NCBI RefSeq assembly: GCF_004210375.1
Contig: NW_027467782.1
Span: forward strand, 33,841,771-33,905,770
Source of the DNA: Tachypleus tridentatus
Lineage: Eukaryota > Arthropoda > Merostomata > Xiphosura > Limulidae
Length of the DNA stretch: 64,000 nucleotides
Reading direction: 5' to 3'
Positions 46,101 to 58,000 of the stretch are shown here, one piece after another (the stretch's first letter is position 1; each line of letters starts with the position of its first letter). The position numbers and the translations under genes were made by a program. Under the pieces are notes generated by a model. That model did not search any database. It saw only the letters and a program-made list of their open reading frames with translations, and had not been told where the DNA came from.

Positions 46101-48202
46101 GTGTAAGATGAGAGAGAAGGCAGCTAGTCATCACCACCCACTGCCAACTCTTGGGCTACTCTTTTACCAATGAATAGTGGGATTGACCGTAACATTATAA
46201 TGCCCCCACGGCTGAAAGGGCGAGCATGTTTGGTGCGATGGGGATGCGAACCCGCAACCCTCAGATTACGAGTCGCATGCCTTAACACGCTTGGCCATGC
46301 CAGGCCCTGGTGAAAAGAACACAATTTTATTTTTAAACTAAAATACCTTTAAAATGAAACTAGAAGTATAATTTTAGCAGTTACCTCTTTGAAAGAATGA
46401 TGTTACTACAAGTAATCTTTAGTATTTGAAATTATAATTCCAATAATTATCATTAATTTTTTATAGATTTCAGTTTTAGAATAATGTTACACATACTTCT
46501 ACCAGCTTTAAGTACAATACTAAATATTTAAACATTTTAACATGCAAGTATTAAGTTATCTGAAGGAAAAAAACTTATTCTGTGCAATAATTAAAAGGAT
46601 TTCTTTCAATTCTTGAAAAAGTATTATTTTGTACAAGATAAAACACACAAAAATAAAAATGTGTGGAGCAACTAGTGACATCAAAGCTGTCTACTTCCAT
46701 TGGCACTAAGACTAAATAGTTGTAAACAAAATGGGAATAAACCTAAAAGAACATAGTCAAAGGTTGACAAATACTACATAAAGTTTAGATACAAAAATCA
46801 CTGTGGCAGAGTTTAGAAACAAAGCATTTTTGTATTTATACTGTTTACAATACCATGCAATACTTTTAAAACATTCACTTATGATATCTTTCATGGACAC
46901 ACATATATTCATTACAATATATTACATAAAAAAATAGCTTGTTCTCAGGCAATTATAATACTACTATAATACTATTTTATGAATTTATGTCATTATGTTT
47001 GGTATCAAATTGTAGATTATACTGTAAATTTTCATATTATACATTATTCAATTTCTTAATTTAAAAATAAATATTAAAAAAACACTTTTAAACATTGATT
47101 TCTGTGTGTCACAAGGTATGTTAAATGCAGCATTGGTTCAGATTGGGTGTCCAAGTACGAAGCTTATTGTTTTGTACAAATTAGGAACTAAAATTACTGA
47201 TACTGAGAAGCTAGAATATGAAATAAGAACCTCCTATCTTTTCTATTTGCTGATATATAATTCATATACTGAATTAAACACAGTGGCTCTACTCACCTCT
47301 TCCCATTTTTGAAAACAGGTCCTTATATGCACTTACATCTTGTGAATAACCAATCAAAAGCTTAAAATATCCCTCAAGTGGTTTTCTCAACCATTTTAAA
47401 GTATTACTTTGTGCTGGTAAGTTGGGTCTTTAGCCCGTTTGAAATTTCATATTCTTTAAGACCCAAATACAGCTTAGTTACTACACTTGATAAATTATAA
47501 TGGTATCAATATAGTAATTTATAAATTTTTGTTATTCAAATGTATATATATAAAACCTTTAAAAATTATTTAATTTCTCATCTTCCACGTGTGAAGTTTC
47601 TTAAATATTAGCAACATAAGGCAAAGAGCAACTGAGTACAAAGGTTGTAACTGGAAGAGATAATTGTTTGCTTTACTTCTTTATTTACAGTTCTATATTT
47701 TACAAAAGAAATAAGTTTAAAAACATATTTGTTAATTGTAGTAATGATAATACATATATAACTGAAAATACTAGCCCACTAAAGCTCAGCCAAGATAGGT
47801 AACTTTGTGATGACTAAAGGTCAGTTTTATGCTCTTGGATACAGTAAGATGGGTGCACATGTGCTGCATCCTTGTAGCTTCTGTGATGTAGGTTAGCAAT
47901 GACTTAAAGGTCAATATAATAAATATATATAAATGTATAATGTTATACAAGTCTTAAATTACTGACTGAGTATGCATATTTTACCTACACATCAATGTTA
48001 TCAGCAAAATAACCTTGGGCTGCAAGTTCCTGCTGTGCTCTTGCATGCTTTCCTTGAGATGCAAGAAGATCTCCAATCCAAACTTCTTCCTCATTACCAT
48101 ACCCAAGAAAGTGAACAACACATGTCCCTTCTTGTTCATTAATACTCATAACACATGCTTCATAGAGAAGTCCATCTTCAGAAAATATTGCCTGACAGTA
48201 GT
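34026..48202 (-). CDS. SMN1: Survival motor neuron protein (SMN), 5' exons not found
   Basis: SMN is the core of the complex that loads Sm proteins onto spliceosomal snRNAs. Proposed exons: 48202-47989 (Tudor), 47338-47297, 39054-38999, 36928-36805, 36462-36347 (YG box), 34106-34026 (stop). From 47297 onward the phases chain exactly (1, 0, 1, 0). The Tudor exon shows GDYCQAIFSEDG and GTCVVHFLGYGNEEEV, close to the aromatic-cage core of SMN. The YG-box exon has IPPLPPFPLDDD, then ALASMLMSWYMSGYHT, the oligomerisation helix of SMN. The linker between them is short on polyproline compared with vertebrate SMN. The N-terminal exons (Gemin2-binding region) should lie above 48.2 kb but I could not find them. 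A possible poly(A) signal (AATAAA) is at 33896-33891. Confidence 0.85.
34265..34398. mobile_element. hAT-type MITE
   Basis: A 134-bp element with inverted ends: caggggttcacaacctattgg at the left and the reverse complement of ccaccgttgggaacccctg at the right. Flanks atctaatg and atttaatg form an 8-bp target duplication with one mismatch, as expected for hAT. GC content is higher than its surroundings. No coding capacity. Confidence 0.75.
34400..36340. other. SMN last intron, AT-rich
   Basis: Between the terminal and YG-box exons. No further exon or element seen except the MITE at 34265. Confidence 0.5.
36347..36462 (-). CDS. SMN1: SMN YG-box exon
   Basis: Encodes DIPPLPPFPLDDDGVTDDEA, then LASMLMSWYMSGYHTSNYQ. 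The S-x-x-x-S-W-Y-x-x-G-Y-H spacing is the SMN YG box that forms glycine-zipper oligomers and is the most diagnostic part of the protein. Acceptor ATTCCAG before 36462, donor GTACAT at 36346. Confidence 0.9.
36805..36928 (-). CDS. SMN1: SMN linker exon, His/Lys-rich
   Basis: 124 bases between TTGTCTGCCTCAG and GTGTTC. It encodes CSSVSHSKAAHADKNQHSHA, then a Lys/Thr/Glu stretch ending EGMMLTP. A Lys/His-rich repeat (ADKNQHSHAGKK) replaces the polyproline usual here. Phase 1 exit joins exactly to the YG-box exon as TPDIPPLPPFP. Confidence 0.6.
38215..38430 (+). repeat. Dispersed repeat, copy 2
   Basis: Contains gatacaactgtggtaaccca, taattgaatcagcctgtgtg and gctctggatacaactctgat in the same order as the copy at 3300. 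Sits in an SMN intron. Confidence 0.6.
38999..39054 (-). CDS. SMN1: SMN linker exon (NPAWQYADQL)
   Basis: 56 bases between ATTGTATGTACAAG and GTAAGT. Only the frame giving SNPAWQYADQLHGPSTSF is open. The P-x-W piece sits where vertebrate SMN has its APWNS segment between the Tudor domain and the proline-rich region. It leaves in phase 0, which fits the next exon. Confidence 0.6.
39060..40700. other. SMN intron, AT-rich
   Basis: Only a ggtggtggtggtgg microsatellite near 40036. The 135-codon minus frame at 39702-40109 is pyrimidine-biased and not supported. Confidence 0.45.
40707..42086 (-). CDS. Unassigned exon chain inside the SMN locus
   Basis: Three splice-bounded open pieces chain in phase: 42086-42051 (IDTPPPILPSLL), 41135-41089 (LKVPEESITQQFYPH) and 40952-40837 (TERLACVEMGALLKACRMCK, then NLHNYVCEGNHSLFVVQR). 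A 27-base piece at 40733-40707 (MRVWNGLEP) also fits, with phase 1 on both sides, and could even join the SMN exon at 39054. Acceptors and donors are good (GTATGT, GTAGGT). I do not recognise the protein. LLKACRMCKNL to SLFVVQRS can be laid without gaps on the end of the SMG5 PIN domain, but only weakly. It may be a nested gene, missed SMG5 exons or chance. Confidence 0.35.
42165..45420. repeat. Long purine-biased repeat-like block in an SMN intron
   Basis: Richer in G than the flanks, and from about 43.2 kb the + strand is strongly A/G-biased. An internal direct repeat of about 60 bp occurs at 43202 and 43441 (ccagaagatagagaaaccac, gggagagagttgttct). The stop-free minus-strand frames here (Phe/Leu/Ser-rich) follow from the pyrimidine bias and are not called as genes. 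Confidence 0.5.
46030..46310 (-). mobile_element. SINE family 1, full length
   Basis: From gttttgtttttgaatttcac to the head gcttggccatgccaggccc; the apparent ORF here is a SINE frame. Confidence 0.88.
47297..47338 (-). CDS. SMN1: SMN short linker exon (candidate)
   Basis: 42 bases between GGTTATTCACAAG and GTGAGT, giving VSAYKDLFSKMGR in the only frame that continues into the next exon. It leaves in phase 1, which fits the entry of the exon at 39054. The link to the Tudor exon is uncertain; an alternative acceptor at 47332 (ATGTAAG) would fit the Tudor donor at 47988. Confidence 0.5.
47989..48202 (-). CDS. SMN1: SMN Tudor-domain exon
   Basis: Reads DYCQAIFSEDGLLYEACV, then TCVVHFLGYGNEEEVW: the strand pattern and aromatic residues of an SMN-type Tudor domain, which binds symmetric dimethyl-arginine in Sm tails. 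The only AG that avoids the upstream TAA in this frame is GGGAG before 48202. At the 3' end the frame meets TAG (47987-47985) directly before the best-looking donor, GTAAAA at 47984. Using GTAGGT at 47988 avoids the stop. The downstream side reads AAQGYFADNID. Confidence 0.85.
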
Positions 48203-48554
48203 CTCCCAATTAATAAAGTAACAGTATATATGTTTACTATCACAATCTTCTTATATATATATCATAAGCTTAATAAAATAGAGAAAATGTATTTCAAACT
48301 TTCTTTAGTGAAGAAAGTTTGAAAATTTTTACCTTACGCTTCTCTCATAAGACATATTTGAACTTTTAACTCAAAACTCAAGCTGAAACCATTTATTATA
48401 ATTTAATTAAAAACTGAACAGCTGTTAGATTATGTAACACAATATGCAATTCTTCACCTTTGTTAGAAATGTTAAAAATTAAACTGCTAACCTTAACATG
48501 AAGATTAAATGTAGGCTATTATATTAAAATATTATTAATATAAATATATAAAGC

Positions 48555-49970
48555 AGAAGTGTGATTCACTTGTATGTCTGTTTATTCTACATACACTTTG
48601 TGCCAGTTTCAACTAAAGTTGGCTTGTATCTATATGCCCCCTCCAGGAACTGCCATAGGAGGATTGTGTTCATCTAATTAAGATGTCAGACACAAACGTA
48701 ACCAACTCATATTTATCATGTTAACCACATCTAAAACCTCCTCGCTGGGTACTGACATTTGCTTAAAGGTAAGGCAAGGATCATCACAGTCATTTCAGGC
48801 CCTAAAATCATGGATGTGAGGTAAACACAGACTCCAGGGCATGATACAGGATTGATCCAGAAATCTGGAAATGTGTCATCCTGTATTTGCTGGAAGCTCA
48901 CTGCAAGCAATAAACTCCTGTCACTGTAGGACTGTGCCAAAACATTCAAAGGTCAGTAACATCCATATCTCATGAGAGAATGAGGAAGTGCCCAAGACAG
49001 AAACAGAAATATACTGCTTACTTTCCATTACCCAATTCACAGAAGGAAGAATCAAGGGAGACAGATGGACAACCCCAAATCTGTGTGAGGACTAAAGTTG
49101 ATTGGCTCTCTTGATATTCAAAAACCAGCCTGCAGGATTCAAACATCTGCATGAGGATAGGATGAGCACATCCAATTGAAGAGGAGAACTGCATTTAGAT
49201 GTTTAATTCTATGATGCCACTCAATTTAAGGGATGGTATACTCTTTACACCATCAGAACACCATTGCTGTATTTTGAACAGAATGGTTATAAATATATAT
49301 ATAACCCATCCATCAGGATGTCTCCATGGTACCTGTGCTCAACCAAGGACCTAGAATAGGACCACTTCACTTTCAGAATTATGAGAAGATAGTGGATCAC
49401 CTTCCATGAACAATAAATGAAATCAACATTGATAAAATAGGATGGCCATGCACTCACCAACCAGATAGCTTTGTGTTAAATCTGAACTGGAATTACAAGT
49501 ACACTCCCATGGAGGCTGGTGCCACTCCTACTTACACTTGGAGAAAACAAAGTATGAAGGCCCCCCCACTTTGCCCTCTTCTCCTAGAGTGGAGAAACAT
49601 GCTCAAACAATCTGAAGGAAAAGCTTTTGTCTGCCACTCCAACAACAGAAAACTGTGGTTGGTACGGACTCCCAAGGATCACTGGTAACGTCTGGGAGAT
49701 AAAAAGCATTGGAGGGACCTGAGGAACAGTACTCTAAAATCTGTGCAATATGTGAACCAAGTTTCCTACATGTCTGAAAGTAAACTGATCCCAGTTTATA
49801 CAACCTGATGATAGGCAGGGACAACCAGGATTTCCTTTAGCTCTACTTGTGATTGTCCATGAGTGGCAGTCCATAATAAGGTGATACCATCCAATATGTG
49901 TCTAGATAGTCTTATGGAACACCTCATTTCAACACAGCCTGTTGCAGCCCATAGTAATTATAATTAAAAT
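48555..49970. other. Unidentified block of higher GC between SMN and SMG5
   Basis: More balanced base composition than the flanking intron-like DNA, similar in style to 42.2-45.4 kb. Short frames on both strands, none convincing. Probably an old interspersed repeat. The SMN first exons and SMG5 last exons were expected in 48.2-51.9 kb but no splice-bounded match was found. Confidence 0.35.
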
Positions 49971-49999
49971 TGTTGTTAGTGTGAAACAGAGAAGGGATC

Positions 50000-51950
50000 C
50001 AGCAAACATACACAAAAACAATTTCTCAGAATTAAAGGAACAGTTATAATTTTTTTTTTATTCAGCCCAAAATTGTCAAGTTTGCATATTCAAATTTCTC
50101 CGTTGAAAAAACAGAATCCAACGTGTTAAAAATGAAAGGCAAAGATCATTGAGACCAAACAGATTATAAACGGGTTTAATAAATATTTTTGTTTAACCTC
50201 TCTTCATGTAAAATGCACACAAGTGGCTTCAATAAATAACCAACAGCTAAATTTGAAAAAAAACAAAAAACAAATTTCCAAAAGTCACTGATAAACCTAT
50301 GAAAGGATGGCAATAGTTGTTAAGGAACTTTGAAAAATGATTCCTGTGTTGTAGTCCTGATATTACAGGGATGTGCACAGGTATTCTTTGCATTAATTTT
50401 CAGAGGTTTAGTTCAAAATAACAATAAAGTTAGAGAAAAAAGTTTTCACATTGATTTGGCAATGCTATACAAAATGTAATAAACTGGTAATTTTTGTGAC
50501 ATAGCTTATAAAAATATATTTATCAAATGGTACTTCTTTTCTAACTATTATTATTAATAGGCAAGCAATAATAATAATCACAATACAGTGTCAAAAAGAA
50601 GTATCCCATTTTGTAGTACATCAGATGTTAAGATGAAATTCCAACCAAAAAATTCTGGGATGGACTGCACTTTGTAAAACTTGTGTATCTGTTGTTGTTA
50701 TTGGCAGTAACATAAAACATTTGAGTACCACTATAACAAAGTATATTCTGTAAAGATGCAAACCTTATCTTTGTTTTGACCAAAAACTTATTTAGCCTAT
50801 TCTTTAAGACTTTTCTATTTATGACTGTTATGATTGTATCAAAAGTGTCTATTTTAAGCCAAACTTATCTCATTTAATAAAACTGCACTACTGACTGTGG
50901 TCTTGTCTTCAAAATTCTCACCACTGCTCTTAGTTTAAACATTCTCGGCCTTGACACCAACCTCTGTCTAGAGGACCAGGATGAGACACTTGTAAGCTCT
51001 GGTCTTCAATCCAAGATTGGTTACTTGAAATTACTCTTTTTTTTAATGAGGTTTTGAAAATATCCTAAACCTAATTATCATTACACTTATACATAGAAAC
51101 AAACTCAACAATATTAGTACCTTTTATACTATCAAACCAATTCAAAACAAGGTTTCCAATTTATTTATTATTATATATTTATATACAGAAATAAACAGAG
51201 GTAGTGTAACCCTAGTTAGATGTTTATAAATGATATGATGGCAAGTAATAACTAAGTCAAAAATATTTGCCTCACAACAATCATTTTCCAGCTGAAAATA
51301 TTAAGAAATAGCAGCAATAGTTTTATTGAATTTAATTTTTTTTTGAAAGATGAAAATTATTACAAGGTGACAAATGGAGTCTGACTTCTGAAAGATAAAG
51401 AATGTTTTTAACTATGCCTAGAATTTTGAAATAACAAGTGCAAGTATAAGAATAGAGATAATTTCCAATTCGTGACATAGGGCATTATTTTTTTTTTTAC
51501 AAGTTGGAAAGAATATTTTCAATTTTCAAGATTGGGAATAAAAACATAGATGAAACTTGCACAGAAAAATTGAAAAAAACAAACAAACAAATAATAATAA
51601 TAACCGATGACAAATTATACTTCCAAACCAAAAAGAGTATGGTAACAGGTTAGTGTTTAAAATCAAACTACACAATGAGCTACCAATCAGTGCTGCGCTC
51701 ATCACAGGTATTAAAACATGGTTTTTAACATTATAAACTATGAATTATTTAACCAAAATAATGGAGGTTACAGAATCAAAGTATTTTTTCCCACACAATA
51801 TGCATATATTACATGTTAGTTTTTAATTTTTTTTAACTGAATATAAAAATATATGGTTGGATAAATATTATACTTTTGCAGACATTTTCTTGTATTCCAA
51901 CACAACATTCTTACTTGTAGGTTATTCAGTAAAAACTAAAAAACGTTACT
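50000..51950. other. Region expected to hold SMG5 3' and SMN 5' exons
   Basis: AT-rich with one SINE fragment. I found no exon I can support here. Confidence 0.4.
51660..51740 (-). mobile_element. SINE family 2 fragment, diverged
   Basis: aactacacaatgagctacca and atcacaggtattaaaacatg follow the family 2 order. Confidence 0.4.
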
Positions 51951-51953
51951 CAC

Positions 51954-52044
51954 CTAGTTCCATGCCTCAGTTCATTTTCCAGCCACCTAATTGCTTCTCT
52001 TGCTCCCACACTTTCTTTCTTACGTTCATCAAGACTAGCTGTCA
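51954..52044 (-). CDS. SMG5: SMG5 PIN-domain exon 2
   Basis: Encodes [20 protein letters not shown], then [10 protein letters not shown], matching the IDGLDLLKKE...GARDGIRYLEAEF part of the SMG5 PIN domain. Entered in phase 1 after CTTGTTATTAG, left in phase 2 at GTGAGT. The next PIN exon should begin with a basic residue-rich piece; I did not find it above 48.2 kb. Confidence 0.85.
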
Positions 52045-55000
52045 CTAATAACAAGTGAGGAAACAAAGAAGTAGTTATAATAAAATCACATTCAAACTAT
52101 CATATCTTACATTTGCCAAACACACAAAAAAAGCACTTATAATTAGGAGAAAAAAAATACTTAATGAATATTGAACTCTGAATTATTGCTTCAAGTCATA
52201 TAGTGGTGTTCAGTGCACATCATAATTTTTACTAAGTTACAGTTAAAATGCAATTAAACAACTTTATTGTCAATGCACGTGAAAATGCTTGGCATCAATA
52301 CATAATTTACAATTCAAGTTTCAATTAGTTTAAAAAAGGATATATTTATGTCAATTTTTAATCTTTATTTCTACATGTCACACAATACCTTTTAGCTCTG
52401 AATTATTTGTTTTAAGCTTTCTTTCTTCCCTTTAAGTGTTACAATATTCCATAATTAGGTACTCTGATTACAGATACTAACAGGCCAGAAATTAAAATAA
52501 GAATGTCTGATCTCTTTCTAAATTATTTATTTACTCATGCTTTCTTGTTAACATTACATATTTATGACCAATAAAAAAGCCATTCTATGACCTACGTGAC
52601 TGTAATGTCTTTGTTTCATTTTAGTAAAAGGATATCAGTATTCCACTAGGTAATGAAATGTTTTAAACCTTTTCATAAGTAGGTAAGTTAGAAAGAAAGA
52701 TAAGTATGAGTAATTCTGGTTTACTCTTTGAACTTTATTTCCAAAATGAGTATTTGAAAATTATACAATTATTTTTGGGACAACCAACTTAGGTTCGATG
52801 AAGATCAGCTTCCAAGATCAAAAAGATCAAGAATTTTTTTCTTTAACATGTTATTTTTTTTTTATAGATGTGTAAACTTTAACCAAAAAGTCCTAAAATG
52901 TACAAATTAAAAATTTAATAGGTTAGATTAAAAAAAAAAGGTAAATGGGAATTTTGTTGCCTTGAGGAATGCACAAAGAATATATGTTGTTAGATGATAG
53001 GTGACGTATCCTAATTGTTTTTAAAATAAAATCCCTGCACTTTGTTACTATAGATTATAATGAAGCATGAATAAAAGAGAAACAAAACAACAAAATTAAA
53101 AACAGAAGTACACTGTTACTAGCTTGTTGCCATTTAGGATAAATAATTGTAATTTTCTGCTGAAATCTGCATTCATCCTAAAAAGAAGGAAAGGATAATT
53201 AAGATATGTTTTGTTGTGTTGGTTAGAAGGCCAGTCAAACAGACAGCACCCATATAGTGTTAAAAATTGAGAAAATAGCAGATGAAATACAAATTTGTAT
53301 TAAAAACTTTCAATACACATTTAGAAGGTTCTAAAAGTAATTATAGTGGAACAACCTCTCTGAGTAAGAAGGGAATAACACAATTTTCTATGTTTGACTT
53401 TCATATTGTGCTGAGTAACTTGACTCAACAAGAGTATCTATAACCTTCAGTTTTATTTATTAATTATGAAGCAAAAACTAATAGTAGAAGTAAACTGTGC
53501 TACTGAATGTACTTACCAACAGATGGCACAACAATAACAAATCTCTTGGATAATCTCAGCTGCTTTGACAATGCCAAATGTTGACAGAAGGAGCTAATGT
53601 CAGGAACCAGATAAGGGGAAAGTTGGGGAAATCCTCCTCCTTTCACTTTAGATTCCAAATCATTCACTTCAGCCTAGATCCACATACCCATATCAGTGAA
53701 ATATTAGACATATGAATCAAAAAAATATTACTGATATGTTTCATCATTTAAAAAATTTGTATACTAAAGGAAAATTCACTAACATTAAAATATTAGTCAA
53801 GTAGAATTTGCAAACAAGAACAAAAAATATATAAAAAATAAATTGACATCATAAACTGATATGCTTTATACAACATAAGACAGTAAACATATATTTATAT
53901 TTGTAATAATACTATAGAGTCATGACAATATATTTTTCACAACATTCCTACCTTCAACCACAGATGAGCCATGTTCCACATCATCTGTTTTCTTTGACCT
54001 ACAGGTTGCTCAACTCCCTGAGAAATATAATTAATTCAAAAGATTAACACTAAAAAATACTCTTGAAAACAACAAAAACCTGAATAAAATTTAACAGGTT
54101 AAATAAAAACAAAGTAATTTATTCTGCTTGTTAAAACCCAGGCACTAAACTAAACAAGTCTCATCTTTGCCTAGAAACTATACACACACACACATTTATA
54201 TATATATATATCATTCAGTAATTAGTGCAAGGTTTCTTCTTGTGTAATGACATAAAACAGAAGTATGAAATTAATTCAATACTTCTCTAAAGTTAATAAA
54301 AAATTCACAATTCAGTTTTTGGAATAATGGTGCATACAAGTCAGACAAAAACTTCCAGTGTTAGTTTTCTTTCTCCAAAACTCTTCTGTTGTTTATGGTT
54401 TCATCAGGAAGTTTCAAACAAATATTCACTTACTCTTTAACTGTCTTATCATAATATTTACACATTTCTTCAGTCGGCATCAAATTCAAATTTTTGGTTT
54501 ATCATTAATGCTTATAACAGAAACAGAAAAAAAGAACAAAAGAGAAGTGTACAAAGAAACAGTTATGAAAAAGAGATGGACACCAGTAACTAGTCAATAA
54601 CACAATAACATTTAGAGATGGACACCAGTAACTAGTCAATAACACAATAACATTTAGAGATGGACACCAGTAACTAGTCAATAACACAATAACATTTAAA
54701 GATGGACACCAGTAACTAGTCAATAACACAATAACATTTAGAGATGGACACCAGTAACTAATCAATAACACAATAACATTTAGAGATGGACACCAGTAAC
54801 TAGTCAATAACACAATAACATTTAGAGATGTACACCAGTAACTAGTCAATAACACAATAACATTTAGAGATGTACACCAGTAACTAGTCAATAACACAAT
54901 AACATTTAGATTGTTATAAACTTACAGCCTCAGTACTTACAGCTCCACTGAAACCTTTTTCTGTGTTACTTGCAGTAAAGCATTCTTTTTCAGAGTTAAA

Positions 55001-58000
55001 ATTGACTCCTGTCTTTGGGAGCCTAGCTAATAACTGGCCAAAATTGTGAAGACACTGTATGCAGAGAAAAACCTAGTAACACCACAAGCAAAAAAACAAA
55101 TGTTTATGTATGCATTTTAGTTCATACACTTGTGTGAAAAAATCAAATCTAGTTTAACACAAAATTCAACTTAACACTTTTGAACAATCTCATTAATATT
55201 GTGTACATTAATTTATAAACTTTTTTTTTCCCTCAAAAAGTCTACATATTAGTAGTATAATATGATATTCCAGAATACATATCCACTGATATCTAACAGG
55301 TAAATAAACATTAATTATTACAACACACAAAATGATTGTAAAAAAGTTAAGAGAACTAATGAAAGCTGGAGAGCAAAAAAAAAATTAAACACAAGCATTT
55401 TATCTAAACTGGCCAGTTTCAGTGTTCTCATGACAAAAGTTTGGATACTGAAGTAACAAAAGTAACTATGTTTACACAGAATGAAGGCAGTAACAACATA
55501 TATATGACATTGTTCAGTTACAATGAATGTTCCAGTGTTATATCCCACAATCTTACATCACTCTCGTTACACAAATTAAATAGACATAAACCACTAGCAT
55601 ATAATGACTTGTAGAAGCCTTTATGCAATCACTAAACTTGAGTACAACGTGTAATTCAGGAAAACAACAACAAAGAAACAGAGCCAAACAACTATAAGTT
55701 ATTACAGAGAGACTGTTGTAATATATCACTTTTACAGGGTTAGTTGTAAGCTTACAGCCTTCCACACATCCCACTTAAGCTACTTACCTGAAGAACATCT
55801 GCAGAAAAATGTTGAAACATTTGCCTGAACAAAAGTACGTTGTTATTTCTAAGTTATGGAAGGATGAAATGTGAGTTGTGACAGGGGTAAGTGCACTAAA
55901 TTATTTGTACAAAAACTTAAGTTTTATCATCCAATAAAGTTTTAATTTACTACACAGTAATATAATTATTTATAATATAAAGATCAACCATGTAATACAA
56001 AAAAAGCTACATATCCAACTGTTTCTAGATGAAATAACAACTGGTTAGTCAGAATTCCACATATAGAACTTCTTTTAAAAAAATTCCAAATAACTACAAC
56101 AAAAAAAAACTAAGCAGAGATAAATATTTATATTGTAGAAGGTTATTATGTCAAAATGTGATAGTTTTCTTCTTTTACTAGATTACTTCTTTTGCATATT
56201 CAGAGTTTTTATTATTATGTGTAAGCAAATAAATCACATAATTTAATTTGACTTAAATCAACAATTACTAACTTCTTCTTTCGAACTAAGTCCATAGGAT
56301 GTATCAAATTCCAACTGAAGGTGAAAATTCTCAAGTGGGGCTAGCCCACGTAGGGTAAAGTCCTCTGGCAAAGGCTGTGTTTGTTTCCATTCTGGTCCAT
56401 TCCAGACAAAACCTTGAACAATTGGAGGACTAGCATCGGAAAATACCAAGCATTAAACTAACAGCAACTTAAAGCAGTCCAGTAAGTTCACAACAACTAC
56501 CAGGTATTGGTCTATCTGTCTATATATATGTAGTAATATTATACTTTTGCTAATTCTTTCACATCAAAGACCTTGCTATCCACCCCCAAACATTTTCAAC
56601 GGGGCTCAGTTTAAGCAAACACGCTGGATGGTCCAAAAGAATCACGTTATTCGCCATGAAACAGTTCTTTGTGCTGTGGGCATTGTGGATTGCAGCATTA
56701 TTCTTGTGAAAGATCCAGTCATTTTCACAAAAGTAAGGGCCTTCAGTCAATAAGGATGCTCTCTCCAACATGCCAATGTAACCAGCTGCTGTTTGATGCC
56801 CCTGTATAATACTGGAAGGAGAAAGTACCCCAGGATATCCTTATCGTGCTAGTAACGTTTGAAGCCACTTGGACCATCCAGGTTAAATTTTTTCTCATCA
56901 GAGAACAAAACCTTCTTCCACTTTTCTAGGTCCCATGTTTGGTGCTTCTCAGCAAAGTTTAACTGAGCTGTTTCATGGTGTGGAAGGAGACATGGCCTTT
57001 GAAGATGTTTACAGTTTTCAAAGCCTTTCTCTCACAGATGCCATCTTATTGTTCTTGATCTACATTCTGCATCAACACTGCTCAACACCGGTGAAATTTT
57101 CTTGGCCCAACCACTTGAAATTCTCATTCCATATCTTTCAGGGTCTTTTAAGAAATTTGCAACATTAAGAGAGACCTTGCTTTTGCAGCTCAACAATTCT
57201 GCCAAGTTCAAACTCTGTCAGCTTTTTAGCCTTTGCCATGTTTTTATCCATTGTAACACAGGAGATGTCAGTGGGAGATGTTGACAACGCTAATGCTTGA
57301 ACACAAATGACTAAATTTCATTACGTGTTTACCGATTAATGCTTCGTTTCTGTATGGTCTTAAACTTTTGACCAGCTAGTATTTAGGCTAATTTCATAGT
57401 GTTCACATTTTCCCTATTAAATGCTAAAAAGTTTTTTATTTTTATTTTCCCTTTTCTTATTTTCATCTTTCGAAGCTCGACTCAAATAAGTGGTTGAGTC
57501 TAACAATGCAAAATGCATATTTGTTCATGTTCACTGGCTTTAAGGTTTTGGCCAGCAGTGCATATCAAAAGTTTGATTCCATATAAAAATTACCATACGA
57601 TATCAAATGATCAAATAGCAATTAGTCATACATATTTATATAAATCAAATGCTAGAACAAATTGGTTATTTAAAGCAAAAATAGTGATATCATATATGAA
57701 GACCACAGTTTAAAATAACTTGTAGTAAGATAATAACACTCCAGAAAAAATTACAATTTAACATAAATATACCAGAATTTAAACAAAGTAACAGCTTTAA
57801 TCACCTCTCCATAAGTTACAATAATGTCACTATTGATGATTAGCCAATCAGCAACAACTTTGATACCTGGCAAAAGTCCTTCTTGGTTGATGATTTTAAT
57901 GACTTCAACCACTGAGGGTGTCAATTCCTGTTCCACTAGAGACCTATATTTAAGATGATATTACTCAAAAAGATATTTTGCTGTTGACTATATCCAAAGA

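Noticed and set aside
46124-46324. 66-codon minus ORF
   Set aside because: Lies wholly in a family 1 SINE.
47985-48209. SMNDC1 (SPF30) instead of SMN for the Tudor exon
   Set aside because: A YG-box exon, unique to SMN, lies downstream on the same strand and SMNDC1's Lys-rich C-terminal region is not seen.
54505-54897. 130-codon repetitive minus frame ([14 protein letters not shown])
   Set aside because: It is the 42-bp minisatellite read in one frame, located within an SMG5 intron.
56258-56449. SMG7 or SMG6 instead of SMG5
   Set aside because: The LPED motif is shared by all, but SPYLVPD plus the WNMAHLWLK helix and the [10 protein letters not shown] segment match SMG5 specifically.
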